Positions 34,789-43,320 of a stretch of DNA of 64,000 nucleotides are shown piece by piece; position 1 is the stretch's first letter; each line of letters opens with the position of its first letter. The translations under genes were made by a program, and so were the position numbers. The notes under the pieces were generated by a model. That model searched no databases and was not told the DNA's origin. It worked only from the letters and a program-made list of their open reading frames with translations. The DNA comes from an uncultured Rheinheimera sp. Its GTDB lineage: Bacteria > Pseudomonadota > Gammaproteobacteria > Enterobacterales > Alteromonadaceae. The stretch is taken from assembly GCA_943913835.1 (NCBI GenBank), contig CALTZU010000001.1, forward strand, positions 10,782-74,781. Reading direction: 5' to 3'.

Positions 34789-36123
34789 ATGACTACTTCA
34801 GAACTCTCAGTGAGCCAACGCAATTCAGTTGTTGCCCGTGCCACAGTGCTTTGCGTCGACGACGAAATCAGCATACTAAAATCACTGCAACGTATGCTGA
34901 TGGCTGCCGGATTTGATGTCGTTACGGTAACAGGTGGAGAGCAGGGCCTGTTGTTGCTGGACAAGCAAGAATTTGCGGTCATTATCAGCGACATGCGGAT
35001 GCCAGGTATGACAGGCGCTGAGTTTTTGCGATGCGCGGCCGAACGTTGTCCGGATAGTCAGCGATTGTTATTAACGGGATATGCAGATATTGACTCCACT
35101 ATTATGGCAATCAATCAGGGCCAAATTCAGCGTTATATTCAAAAACCCTGGCGTAATGAAGAGTTGATCGTTCAGGTCCGTGAGTCCGCTGAAAAGTTTC
35201 TGTTGGTAAGACAAAATAAAGAGCTACAACAAAAACTCAGTGCGCAGAATCATAAGTTAAAAGAGTTGAATCAACAGCTTGAACATCATGTATCAAAACG
35301 CACCGGGCAGTTAAGGCAAGTACTAAAACAATTGGAACAGGAGCACCAGTCCTTACTGGATTTGTTGTTTAACTTTATTAGTGTTAACCCTCATTTAAAT
35401 GGTCATTTTGCCCAGCATATTGCCAGAACCTGCCACTTGCTGTGCTCCCATTTGCAACTGGATCCAAAGGAACAAAAACAAATTGTCATGGCCGGGTTAT
35501 TGTCTCAGTTAGGTTTGCTAGGTATGGATACAGAGCTTTACAGTAAAGCTTTTCATAGTCTGGACGGTAATGAGCGTCAGCAGTATTACACTCATCCGGC
35601 CATGGCTCAGTTGATGTTATTGCCAGCCAGCCATTTGGCTCTGATGTCTGATGCAATTTACCATCAGTACGAGCGTTATAATGGCTCTGGAACTCCGGAT
35701 CATTTAGTGGGGACAGACATACCACTGGGGTCCCGTATTTTGGCTCTTGCCCGCGATTTTTGGCTCATGATTGACAAGCAGGAAGGACAGCAAGACAGTG
35801 CTTTTGCCAATGCTATACAGCAGCTGAAAATGCAGCAGGGTAGTTTTTATGATCCTGTGCTGTTGAATATCCTGTCGGCCTTACCCGTTGAGAAACTGTC
35901 CGGGGTAGAACTTATCGCTTCTCATCATCTTCAACTAACCACAGAACAACTTGAGGCTGGTATGGTGCTGGAGCGCCCTTTATACAATGAAAACAGGATC
36001 TTATTGTTGCCACATGGTCATGTTTTTACTCGGGCCAGCATAGCTAAATTATGTCAGATTGAATCAAAGCGAGAAAAGAAATGGACACTTTTAGTGTCTG
36101 CCGTCAAAGCAACTGCAGAGTAA
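34789..36123 (+). CDS. hnoD: Receiver protein with degenerate HD-GYP domain, HnoD-like
   Basis: A 444-residue response regulator: receiver (about 15-135, Asp in 'VIISDMRMPGMTG', Lys in 'YIQKPWRNEE'), a coiled coil (about 145-195), and an HD-GYP-like domain (about 195-430). The HD-GYP domain is degenerate: the HD metal motif is replaced by 'AGLLSQLGLLG' and the GYP region by 'QYERYNGSGTPDHLVGTDIPLGSRILALA'. It should not cleave c-di-GMP. In Shewanella, HnoD is a degenerate HD-GYP protein that tunes HnoB activity by binding; the same role is inferred. GGCGGAG precedes ATG 34789, and the nosP-like gene follows 6 bases later. Confidence 0.82.
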   Translation: MTTSELSVSQRNSVVARATVLCVDDEISILKSLQRMLMAAGFDVVTVTGGEQGLLLLDKQEFAVIISDMRMPGMTGAEFLRCAAERCPDSQRLLLTGYADIDSTIMAINQGQIQRYIQKPWRNEELIVQVRESAEKFLLVRQNKELQQKLSAQNHKLKELNQQLEHHVSKRTGQLRQVLKQLEQEHQSLLDLLFNFISVNPHLNGHFAQHIARTCHLLCSHLQLDPKEQKQIVMAGLLSQLGLLGMDTELYSKAFHSLDGNERQQYYTHPAMAQLMLLPASHLALMSDAIYHQYERYNGSGTPDHLVGTDIPLGSRILALARDFWLMIDKQEGQQDSAFANAIQQLKMQQGSFYDPVLLNILSALPVEKLSGVELIASHHLQLTTEQLEAGMVLERPLYNENRILLLPHGHVFTRASIAKLCQIESKREKKWTLLVSAVKATAE

Positions 36124-36129
36124 CAGCTG

Positions 36130-37305
36130 ATGTTTGAAATCAAAACAGCACAAAGTAAAGCCAGTACAGCTGAAGGCATTTGGCAGGATCTGCAGCAGCA
36201 ATTGACAGGCCAGCAGTTTCAGTTTGGTTTTGTGATGGGTCATCATAGCCGTGTTCCCTTGCTCCGAGAGTTACCTATGCTAAGTTGTGCGGCGCATTGG
36301 ATAGGTGGCAGTTCCTGTTTAGGCGTGATTACGGAACAAGGGGTGTTTTTACAACAGGATAGTTTAGCTGTATTGATGATTCGTGATGACGAAGGACATT
36401 ATGCCAGTGCCAGTGCTGTGATAGAGAACCAGGATATAGCAAAAGCCACTCAACAGGCTTTAACGCTAGCATTGCAAAAAGCCGGACGACCTTATCAGGT
36501 ACCAGAGTTGGTGTGGTGTATGCAGCCTCCAGGCACTGAGGAGGCAGTGTTGAGGCAAATTGAAAAGGTATTAGGAAAGAAAGTCCCGGTTTATGGTGGT
36601 AGTAGCGCGGACGATGACGTGTCAGGTTTGTGGGTTCAATACGACGGCCATGCTATTCATCAGCAGGCAGTAGTGATTGCTGTACTTTATCCCTCGGTTG
36701 CCATCAGTCATTTTTTCCATTCAGGTTATATTCCTACTCAACATAAAGGTATTGTTACTAAGGCTAAGGGACGTTTGCTACAGGAAATTGATGGCCAACC
36801 GGCGGTAGATGTTTATAGCAGTTGGCTCAACAAAAAAATCAGCGCTAATTATATGCAGGAAACCACCTTAACGCCCTTGGGTTCGATCATTGCGCAGGAT
36901 CAGCTGGATTTGCCTCTGTATTTGCTTAGCTTACCTTTAGATTTTCATGATGACGGTACCATAGAACTTTTTGCCGAAGTAGAGCAGGGAACACAACTGT
37001 GTTTAATGACAAGTGAAACGCCCCGGCTGCTGAGCAGGACCGGGACTATGTGTGATTGTACGCGGTCAATTTTGCCACAACAACGAGTCAGTGGCGGTAT
37101 TATCATCTTTTGTGGTGCTTGTTTGCTCAGTATCAAAGAGCAGATGGCATTAGTGCGTGATAATGTTTGTACTTCATTGGATGGTGCGCCATTTTTAATC
37201 GCCTTTACTTTTGGTGAGCAAGGTTATGCCGTAGATCACACCAATAGACATGGTAATTTGATGTACGCTACGGTGTTATTCGGAGAAACTGATGCCGACA
37301 GTTGA
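36130..37305 (+). CDS. nosP: FIST-domain sensor, NosP-like nitric-oxide sensor
   Basis: A 391-residue protein with FIST N-terminal and FIST_C domains. Visible features are 'WIGGSSCLGVITEQG', 'VPVYGGSSADDDVSGLW' and the C-terminal 'SGGIIIFCGACLLSIKEQ' region, typical of the FIST fold. FIST proteins of the NosP type bind heme and sense nitric oxide, controlling an adjacent histidine kinase; the kinase gene follows with a 14-base overlap, which supports this. No transmembrane or signal segment, so it is cytosolic. The heme-ligating residue cannot be fixed from sequence alone. The symbol rests on domain type plus context. Confidence 0.75.
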   Translation: MFEIKTAQSKASTAEGIWQDLQQQLTGQQFQFGFVMGHHSRVPLLRELPMLSCAAHWIGGSSCLGVITEQGVFLQQDSLAVLMIRDDEGHYASASAVIENQDIAKATQQALTLALQKAGRPYQVPELVWCMQPPGTEEAVLRQIEKVLGKKVPVYGGSSADDDVSGLWVQYDGHAIHQQAVVIAVLYPSVAISHFFHSGYIPTQHKGIVTKAKGRLLQEIDGQPAVDVYSSWLNKKISANYMQETTLTPLGSIIAQDQLDLPLYLLSLPLDFHDDGTIELFAEVEQGTQLCLMTSETPRLLSRTGTMCDCTRSILPQQRVSGGIIIFCGACLLSIKEQMALVRDNVCTSLDGAPFLIAFTFGEQGYAVDHTNRHGNLMYATVLFGETDADS

Positions 37306-38704
37306 AAAACTCAGGGAAAAGGTTCTGGAACTGACGTTTGAGCGGGACAATGCATTACTGCACGTCAGACTAAACCAGTTATTGCAAAAAGGCCTGGATG
37401 CCATATTAAGTTCGGACACACTGGAAGACACCTTTAGCAAATTTTTCGGCGTGATGGCCGAAGGGATACAGTTTGATTGCGCTGTACTACTAAGGCTCGA
37501 ACCTGAACATTTTACTGTGTTAGCCAGACAAAAGGCTCCAGACTGGCCTGAACAGGGAGAGCTTGGCAGTGATGCTTTACAAACAGCTTTATCTGGCCGT
37601 CATTCAGTGGCTGTGTTTAACTTACTGCTGCTGCCAATCTGGGGTGAGCCGATCAGCAGCTGGTGGCCAGCGATCCATTCAGCGTTGTTACAGCGTATTC
37701 AGACCAGGGATCAACAGTTTCTGTTAATACTGGGCTCGGGTTCAGTCGCAGCTTTTGGACCTTCGGAAGAGAAAATTGCCAGTCAGTTTATAAGCTTTGT
37801 TGCAAGTACTATTGCCAGCGTTGAAAACAGAAAGCTGTATATGGCGTCTCAATCGCTGAAAGAGCGGCAGCAACGTATAGAACAAAGTCTACTACAGTCA
37901 GAGAAAATGGCGTCACTTGGACAGCTCGCCGCCGGGGTCGCTCATGAATTGAATAACCCTATCGGATTTTTGCTCAGCAACATTCATATGTTTCAGACCT
38001 ATTTGTCTATTTTTAAAAGTTTGTTGACCAACTACCAGTTGTTGGCAGACAACGGACAAAGTGAGGAGGTCAGGCTGCGTGCCAAAAAAGAATTGGATGA
38101 GATTTATCAAAAGGAAGATGTTGCCTTTTTACTTGAGGACAGCGATGTGTTAATTGCTGATTCATTGGAAGGAGCCATCAGAGTCAGAGATATAGTGCAA
38201 AGCCTGAGACGTTTTTCCCATCCTGACACTGATAAAATCGAGTTGGTGGACTTAAACGAAAGTGTCGAATCCACTATAAAAATTATCGGTGGTGAATTTA
38301 AACACGCGTTACACCTAAAAAAACACTTGCACCCCAGCCCTTTGTTTGTCATGGGGAAGTCTAATCAGATAGGTCAGGTTTTTCTGAATATCATGATGAA
38401 TGCCAGACAGGCGATACATCATGACCATGGTGAGTTGCAAATCAGCTCTGGAATGCGCGACGGTGAAGCCTGGGTCGCTATTGAAGACAATGGCTGTGGT
38501 ATAGAGCCTGCACATATCAACAGATTATTTGAACCTTTTTTTACAACTAAAGATGTAGGTCAGGGTACTGGTCTTGGTTTGTCACTCTGTCACAGTATCA
38601 TGTTGCAACACAGTGGTCATATCGAAGTGCAGAGCTCGCTGGGTAGCTTTAGTCGTTTTATCTTGTATTTCCCGTTAGCAGGACCTATGGAGCATCAGGA
38701 TTAA
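37292..38704 (+). CDS. Soluble sensor histidine kinase (NosP-associated)
   Basis: A 470-residue histidine kinase without membrane segments: a GAF-like region (about 28-185), HisKA with His 218 in '[15 protein letters not shown]', and HATPase ('NIMMNARQAI', 'IEDNGCGIE', '[12 protein letters not shown]'). It overlaps the nosP-like gene by 14 bases, so it is the likely NosP-regulated kinase that phosphorylates the receiver proteins around it (in Shewanella such a kinase feeds HnoB/C/D). Its 3' end overlaps the next, convergent kinase by about 20 bases. Cys-poor and cytosolic. Confidence 0.87.
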   Translation: MPTVEKLREKVLELTFERDNALLHVRLNQLLQKGLDAILSSDTLEDTFSKFFGVMAEGIQFDCAVLLRLEPEHFTVLARQKAPDWPEQGELGSDALQTALSGRHSVAVFNLLLLPIWGEPISSWWPAIHSALLQRIQTRDQQFLLILGSGSVAAFGPSEEKIASQFISFVASTIASVENRKLYMASQSLKERQQRIEQSLLQSEKMASLGQLAAGVAHELNNPIGFLLSNIHMFQTYLSIFKSLLTNYQLLADNGQSEEVRLRAKKELDEIYQKEDVAFLLEDSDVLIADSLEGAIRVRDIVQSLRRFSHPDTDKIELVDLNESVESTIKIIGGEFKHALHLKKHLHPSPLFVMGKSNQIGQVFLNIMMNARQAIHHDHGELQISSGMRDGEAWVAIEDNGCGIEPAHINRLFEPFFTTKDVGQGTGLGLSLCHSIMLQHSGHIEVQSSLGSFSRFILYFPLAGPMEHQD

Positions 38705-39983
38705 CTTCTGGAGCTTTTCGCAGGGGTAAAGTAATTATGAATTCTGCGCCCTGACCAGGAGGAGAGCTGACACTGAGTTTACCCTGATGCTTCTGAATAA
38801 TGCTGTAAGACAAAGAGAGTCCAAGCCCTGTCCCTGTGCCTACCGCTTTAGTGGTAAAAAACGGGTCAAAAATTTTTTTCAGATGCGCAGGGGCTATGCC
38901 TGTACCTGTGTCTCTGACGCTAATTCTGGCTACCTCAGCTTCAGCAGTGATGCTGATATAAATTTCACCAGGTCGCTCCATAGCCTGAGCGGCGTTAAGC
39001 AATAAGTTCATAAAAACCTGATTAATTTGCATCGACTGGCAATAGACCAAAGGCATGTCTTGCTGATAATCCTTATGCACAGTCGCCTTGTATTTCAACT
39101 CATTGTTGATGATCCTCAATGTGCTTTCCATGCCATCGATCAGGTTAGTTTCTTTCCATTCGGAACTATCTACATGAGAAAATTCTCTCAGGCTTTTGAC
39201 AATAGACATCACCCGGCCTGAACCTTCCAACGATTCAGCTATCAAGTCAGGCATATCTTGTAACAGAAAATTCAGGTTATGTTGATTCTGATAGCTTTGA
39301 TACTTGGCTTTGAGTTCGGTTGAAGGGTGCTGCAATAACAGCTTGCCTGCAAAGTCCAGTGCATCGACTAAGGTTCGGCAATAATGCTGCAGAGTTTCCA
39401 GATTCGAGGATATAAATCCAATAGGATTATTGATTTCATGAGCCACGCCGGCGGCTAATTGGCCTATTGAGGCCATTTTTTCAGCCTGAAGCAGCTGATT
39501 ATGTGCTTCTTCCAGTTTATCTATTAATTGAGCCTGAGCCCTATGCTCTTCTGCAAGCAGGCTAAGTGCATGTTTAAGATCTTGCGAATAACAGGCAGTG
39601 GTCGTCGCGTCCATGATGGCTAGTAACAAATGACTGATCTGCCCGTTTTCGTTAACTATTGGAACTATCTCCATATTTTGGTACATCAGCTCTTCCTGGC
39701 CAGTGACTGGCCTGGTACTTTTGAACTGAAAAATATGCGGCCGTTGCTCCCAATAGCTGTAACTGGTGTTTTTAAGTATTAGTGTTGAATCCAATTTACG
39801 TTTAAGAAATCTGGCCTGCTCGGGAAAGATTTCTAGTAAATCTTTCCCGACAGTCTGCTCTGCGGGCAGCTGTAAACGCTCTGCAAAAAAATCGTTCCAC
39901 AGCACGATTCGGTAGTCAGGCGTCAAAAGGCAAGCGCCTATTGGCAGTTGCCGGATCAATTGTAAGGCCAGTTCATCGTTCAT
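38685..39983 (-). CDS. Soluble PAS histidine kinase
   Basis: A 432-residue kinase: N-terminal PAS domain (about 5-125, '[17 protein letters not shown]'), a coiled coil, HisKA with the His in '[15 protein letters not shown]' (about residue 182), and HATPase ('[10 protein letters not shown]', 'VRDTGTGI', '[13 protein letters not shown]'). The kinase core is similar to that of the plus-strand kinase, suggesting a duplication, but it lacks the GAF region. ATG 39983 is used because GGAG lies 6 bases before it; an ATG four codons upstream is possible. It starts 18 bases after the CheC-like stop, so the CheY-like, CheC-like and kinase genes form one unit. Confidence 0.87.
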   Translation of the reverse strand: MNDELALQLIRQLPIGACLLTPDYRIVLWNDFFAERLQLPAEQTVGKDLLEIFPEQARFLKRKLDSTLILKNTSYSYWEQRPHIFQFKSTRPVTGQEELMYQNMEIVPIVNENGQISHLLLAIMDATTTACYSQDLKHALSLLAEEHRAQAQLIDKLEEAHNQLLQAEKMASIGQLAAGVAHEINNPIGFISSNLETLQHYCRTLVDALDFAGKLLLQHPSTELKAKYQSYQNQHNLNFLLQDMPDLIAESLEGSGRVMSIVKSLREFSHVDSSEWKETNLIDGMESTLRIINNELKYKATVHKDYQQDMPLVYCQSMQINQVFMNLLLNAAQAMERPGEIYISITAEAEVARISVRDTGTGIAPAHLKKIFDPFFTTKAVGTGTGLGLSLSYSIIQKHQGKLSVSSPPGQGAEFIITLPLRKAPEVNPDAP

Positions 39984-40001
39984 CGGTTGCTCCATCAGTC
40001 G

Positions 40002-40583
40002 TTATAGCAGCAGCAGATTCAAATGTTGTGTTAGTGGCCACAAAGACTCTTGCTTCAGGCAAATCAGGATCCGGGCATAAAAGTTGAACTCCGGGATCTG
40101 AAATTGAACTTCCATTAATAATGCTTGTTGCCAATTTAGCCTGCCTGCATGAAGTGAAGCCGGGTTAAACAGTACAGGTGCTGCAAGTTGAATTTTAAAG
40201 TTAAGCTGAGAGATCAAACCATGCAGGCAAGCACCCGCCAGTATATTAGTCAGCTCCAGCTGTAACTCTTGTTTGTCTTGCTCTGCCATAGGAGAATCGT
40301 AGTTCATTAGTCTGGCTATGGCTTCATTACCTTGCTCTGTCATCAATGCAATCATCTCGCCGTTTAGCTCACCCAGAAAGGATTGCTGTGCAATTTGGTG
40401 CGGCGCAGGTTGCAGCAACAGTCCAATAAAATGATCACTGCTACTTTGTACTACTGCCGGAATAGACAGTTGTACCTGAGTCTGGATCAGTCTGGCTAGC
40501 GCGTCAGCTGCCTGACCCATGGAGATATTCAGAACCTCTTGCAAGGCGTCCTGCTGTTCGTCGGACAGAAACTGCCCCTTCAT
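40002..40583 (-). CDS. CheC-like phosphatase
   Basis: A 193-residue CheC-family protein. Both active-site patterns of the family are visible: D-x3-E-x2-N in 'DALQEVLNISMG' and E-x2-N in 'LELTNILAG', each followed by about 21 residues and a Pro ('QLSIP', 'QLAAP'). CheC enzymes dephosphorylate CheY in chemotaxis. Here no other chemotaxis gene is present, but it overlaps a stand-alone receiver gene by 4 bases, so I infer a phosphatase for that receiver or for the receivers of the Hno-like network. The first active site is the stronger of the two. Confidence 0.8.
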   Translation of the reverse strand: MKGQFLSDEQQDALQEVLNISMGQAADALARLIQTQVQLSIPAVVQSSSDHFIGLLLQPAPHQIAQQSFLGELNGEMIALMTEQGNEAIARLMNYDSPMAEQDKQELQLELTNILAGACLHGLISQLNFKIQLAAPVLFNPASLHAGRLNWQQALLMEVQFQIPEFNFYARILICLKQESLWPLTQHLNLLLL

Positions 40584-40945
40584 ATCAGACCTAGCTCTTT
40601 TAGTGTTTGCGCCAGCAAGGCTGGATCCAAAGGTTTCTTCAGGAAACGAAAGGCGCCTAAAGCACTGACCATAGCTTGTGCCTGAGTTTGGATATCTGCA
40701 CTGATCACTATGACGACAGCTTTTTCGTGATGTTGCTTTAAATAGGTAAGTACCTGATAACCATCCATTTCTGGCATTTGTAAGTCGAGAAACAGCACTT
40801 CTGCCAGGCCATGCTTAACCGCGGTGATAGCTTCTTTACCGTTACTGGCTTCACAGATACTGACATCCCACTGTGGAGGTAAGGCTCGACGTATCGTCTT
40901 GCGGGATAAAGCGGAGTCGTCCGCTATAGTGATAGGAATAGGCAT
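40580..40945 (-). CDS. Stand-alone CheY-like response regulator
   Basis: A 121-residue receiver-only protein. The acidic pair ('TIADDSALSRKT'), phosphoacceptor Asp in 'LFLDLQMPEMDG', Thr/Ser in 'IVISAD' and Lys in 'FLKKPLDP' are all present. ATG 40945 follows AGGAG at 7-base spacing; the two-codon-longer TTG start is rejected. It overlaps the CheC-like gene by 4 bases and would be the natural substrate of that phosphatase. With no output domain it probably acts by binding, or as a phosphate sink for the two kinases in the cluster. Confidence 0.88.
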   Translation of the reverse strand: MPIPITIADDSALSRKTIRRALPPQWDVSICEASNGKEAITAVKHGLAEVLFLDLQMPEMDGYQVLTYLKQHHEKAVVIVISADIQTQAQAMVSALGAFRFLKKPLDPALLAQTLKELGLI

Positions 40946-41060
40946 AAGCAACTCCTTAATCTATTTTTATAAAGTGTAGACTATAGAGTTAAAAAATGAA
41001 AATAATGATAAATGCAAGATTGGTGATAGCGGATTTAGCTGTATATTTGGTAAAAGTGAT

Positions 41061-41096
41061 AAAAATCACAGCATCCGTGATGAACACTGTGATTTG
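41061..41096 (-). terminator. Rho-independent terminator of the pyruvyl-transferase operon
   Basis: Read on the minus strand, a 9-base stem (AAATCACAG at the high-coordinate side and CTGTGATTT) spans 41063-41095 and is followed by a T-rich stretch. It ends the operon that runs from 45705 down. Confidence 0.7.
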
Positions 41097-41111
41097 TCTT
41101 TAGAGTGAGGT

Positions 41112-42290
41112 TTAGCGGCCCAGGTACTTATCCAGAGTTTTATATAAACCCTGCCACATGGTCTGGTTTTTCAGTTTCAGTTTGGCTGCGTTTTCGGCAA
41201 GACGAGGAGTGATTTCCTGTTGTTCTGTCAGCAATTGGCTGACTTTCTGCGTCAGGCTGACTGCAGAGAGTTTTTCCAGGCAATAATCCGCCATACCAAA
41301 ATCCGACATCATGGCATGGTACTTGTGGCTCCAACTGGTAGCTATACAAGGTACACCCTGGCTCAATGCATTGATAGCGCCGTGAAAACGTGAACTGATA
41401 GTAATAGAGCTTTGACCTATAAAGGCTTTCACAGCCAATGGATCTTCTATCTGAATAGTATCGCAAGGTGCTAAGCGGGAAATCTCCTGGCAGAGCTGTT
41501 GATCTTCCTTGCCTTCATGATTGACCAGTACTACGGCGTAACCTAATTCCACTAACTGATTCGCGGCTGCTGCAAAAGCTTCCACATAGTTGGTACGTTC
41601 TGCTTCAGCATTGGCGTGGTTAAACTTAGACACCACTTTGCTGTTTGGGATCAGAGCTGCGAATTTACCTTCAATCTGTGGTAAAGCGGTGTTGCTGTGG
41701 CCTTTTAAACCTACAGTAAAGTCAGGGGTTAATTTGACTGTATCCGGCAGATTTGCCTCACAGCTTTGTAAATGGCTAAAAGACACAGGATCACGCACGT
41801 AAATCAGGGCTGCGCTGTGAATAATGTCCCGCATCGCTGCTTTACTTTCTTCGCTGCTGAAAGGGCCAAAAGCCTGAGGCATAAACACAAAAGGTTTACC
41901 TGCTTCTTTGAAACGTTTCACTTCACGGGCGGTATTTTGCAAAAACTTTAAAGGCCACTGATCACCATAAGCAAAACCACTGGCTTCTAAAATGACGTCA
42001 ACATCACGCTCTGTCACCATGCCGTAACGCTTCATCAGATTGCGTAATGAGCCAGGTAATTTGCCAAACCATGGTGTTAAATCCAGAGCTTTGCGGCGGA
42101 AAGATACTTTTTGCCAAGCGCCCAATAAAGCACGTTCACGGTAGGGCAGGTTAGGGCCAGGTGACAATACCAGCTCAGTGTTATTTAAGGTTTTTAGGCC
42201 TTGTAAACAGGCCAGCAGCATCAGGTAGGCACCTTTATTGCGGAACTGCACCCCTTTAATTTCGACTAATAAGGCTTTTGATTCAGACAT
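41112..42290 (-). CDS. Polysaccharide pyruvyl transferase family protein
   Basis: A 392-residue protein of the polysaccharide pyruvyl transferase family, which adds ketal pyruvate to sugar residues. Typical features are 'EIKGVQFRNKGAYLMLLA' at the N-terminus and 'SSRFHGAINALSQGVPCIATSWSHKYHAMMSDFG' (in parts) with the conserved 'SRFHGA' near the C-terminus. There are no membrane segments. It is the last gene of the minus-strand polysaccharide operon, overlapping the nitroreductase-like gene by 8 bases. The acceptor sugar cannot be told from sequence. Confidence 0.85.
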   Translation of the reverse strand: MSESKALLVEIKGVQFRNKGAYLMLLACLQGLKTLNNTELVLSPGPNLPYRERALLGAWQKVSFRRKALDLTPWFGKLPGSLRNLMKRYGMVTERDVDVILEASGFAYGDQWPLKFLQNTAREVKRFKEAGKPFVFMPQAFGPFSSEESKAAMRDIIHSAALIYVRDPVSFSHLQSCEANLPDTVKLTPDFTVGLKGHSNTALPQIEGKFAALIPNSKVVSKFNHANAEAERTNYVEAFAAAANQLVELGYAVVLVNHEGKEDQQLCQEISRLAPCDTIQIEDPLAVKAFIGQSSITISSRFHGAINALSQGVPCIATSWSHKYHAMMSDFGMADYCLEKLSAVSLTQKVSQLLTEQQEITPRLAENAAKLKLKNQTMWQGLYKTLDKYLGR

Positions 42291-43320
42291 AAGTTAGTAA
42301 CTCCGTAGCGGTTTTCTTCTCGGAGTGAGGGATCAACGCCTGCGGATCAGGGTAACCCACAGCAATCAGCATCACGACTCGTTCGAAAGGTTGTAATTTT
42401 AATAAACGGCCAATTTTGGCTTCGTAGTTTTCAATATCAGGCCAGTTGATTGAGCAAGACGCCAGGCCCATAGTTTCCAGAGCTAACATCAATTGCATAT
42501 TGGCAAGGCTGGCATCGATATAAATCACATGGCGGTCGCGCTCAAAAGGATAAGCGCTTAAATCACCAACCACAGCAAGCAGCGCAGGGATACCATTAGC
42601 ATAGCCGACAGTGCCCATGGGCAGATTCGCCAGCTTATTCAACATTTCGCCTTCTGTGGCTGCAATATAGCGAAATGGCTGACGGTTACAGGCACTAGGT
42701 GCCTGAGCTGCGGCTGAAACTGCCTGCTCCAGCACTGCTTTAGGTACGTTTTGTGGTAAAAAGGTACGGACAGAACAGCGTTGCTGACAGAGGATTAAGA
42801 ACTGCTCATAACTGATGTCTGCTCTTGGTCTTTGTTCATAAGGCGCTGGTGCAGAAGGACGGCCTTGCTCCAGACGTGGCACTATTTGTGCTTTTAAATG
42901 AGCAAAAGTTATAGGTTGGCTGGCTCCCTCTGGCCACTGGGTGACAGAAAAATAGCTATCGATTACATCGTGGCAATATTTTAGCAGCACTAAATCCAGT
43001 GCTTGATGGTCGGCCAACAGGTTTTGTAATGCAGTTAAAGTTTCGTCAATATAATCCAGCGCAAACAAAGATTTGCGCGGCACCATGCTCAAACCTTTTT
43101 CAAGGCGATGAATATTACGACGCAAAATAACTGTCGCTATGCTGCTGCTCTCTTCGTGCTGGTGGTAATGATATCGGCCCGCAGCCGTGGCATGTTGCTC
43201 TCGGCGAAAATGTGGATTAAAAAATGCGTAATACAAAGTGGCCGCCAAACGGCTTCTGGCAGCGTAGGGTAACAACACCTTGTCCAGTTTTTGCCTGAGT
43301 TGTTGCAGTTGTTTTTTCAT
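42283..43320 (-). CDS. Nitroreductase family protein in a polysaccharide operon
   Basis: A 345-residue protein whose C-terminal two thirds is a nitroreductase (flavin) domain: 'LCQQRCSVRTFLPQNVPKAVLEQAVSAAAQAPSACNRQPFRY' (in parts), 'GYANGIPALLAVVGDL' and 'MLALETMGLASCSINWPD'. The N-terminal ~120 residues are not part of the usual domain. Its place between a flippase and a pyruvyl transferase, overlapping both, argues that it modifies a sugar or a carrier in polysaccharide synthesis; this is inference. FMN binding is expected from the family. Confidence 0.8.
   Translation of the reverse strand: MKKQLQQLRQKLDKVLLPYAARSRLAATLYYAFFNPHFRREQHATAAGRYHYHQHEESSSIATVILRRNIHRLEKGLSMVPRKSLFALDYIDETLTALQNLLADHQALDLVLLKYCHDVIDSYFSVTQWPEGASQPITFAHLKAQIVPRLEQGRPSAPAPYEQRPRADISYEQFLILCQQRCSVRTFLPQNVPKAVLEQAVSAAAQAPSACNRQPFRYIAATEGEMLNKLANLPMGTVGYANGIPALLAVVGDLSAYPFERDRHVIYIDASLANMQLMLALETMGLASCSINWPDIENYEAKIGRLLKLQPFERVVMLIAVGYPDPQALIPHSEKKTATELLTYV

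Noticed and set aside
30999..40945. Chemotaxis gene cluster
   Set aside because: CheC-like and CheY-like genes are present, but there is no cheA, cheW, cheR, cheB or receptor gene; the FIST, HnoC- and HnoD-like genes fit a different system.
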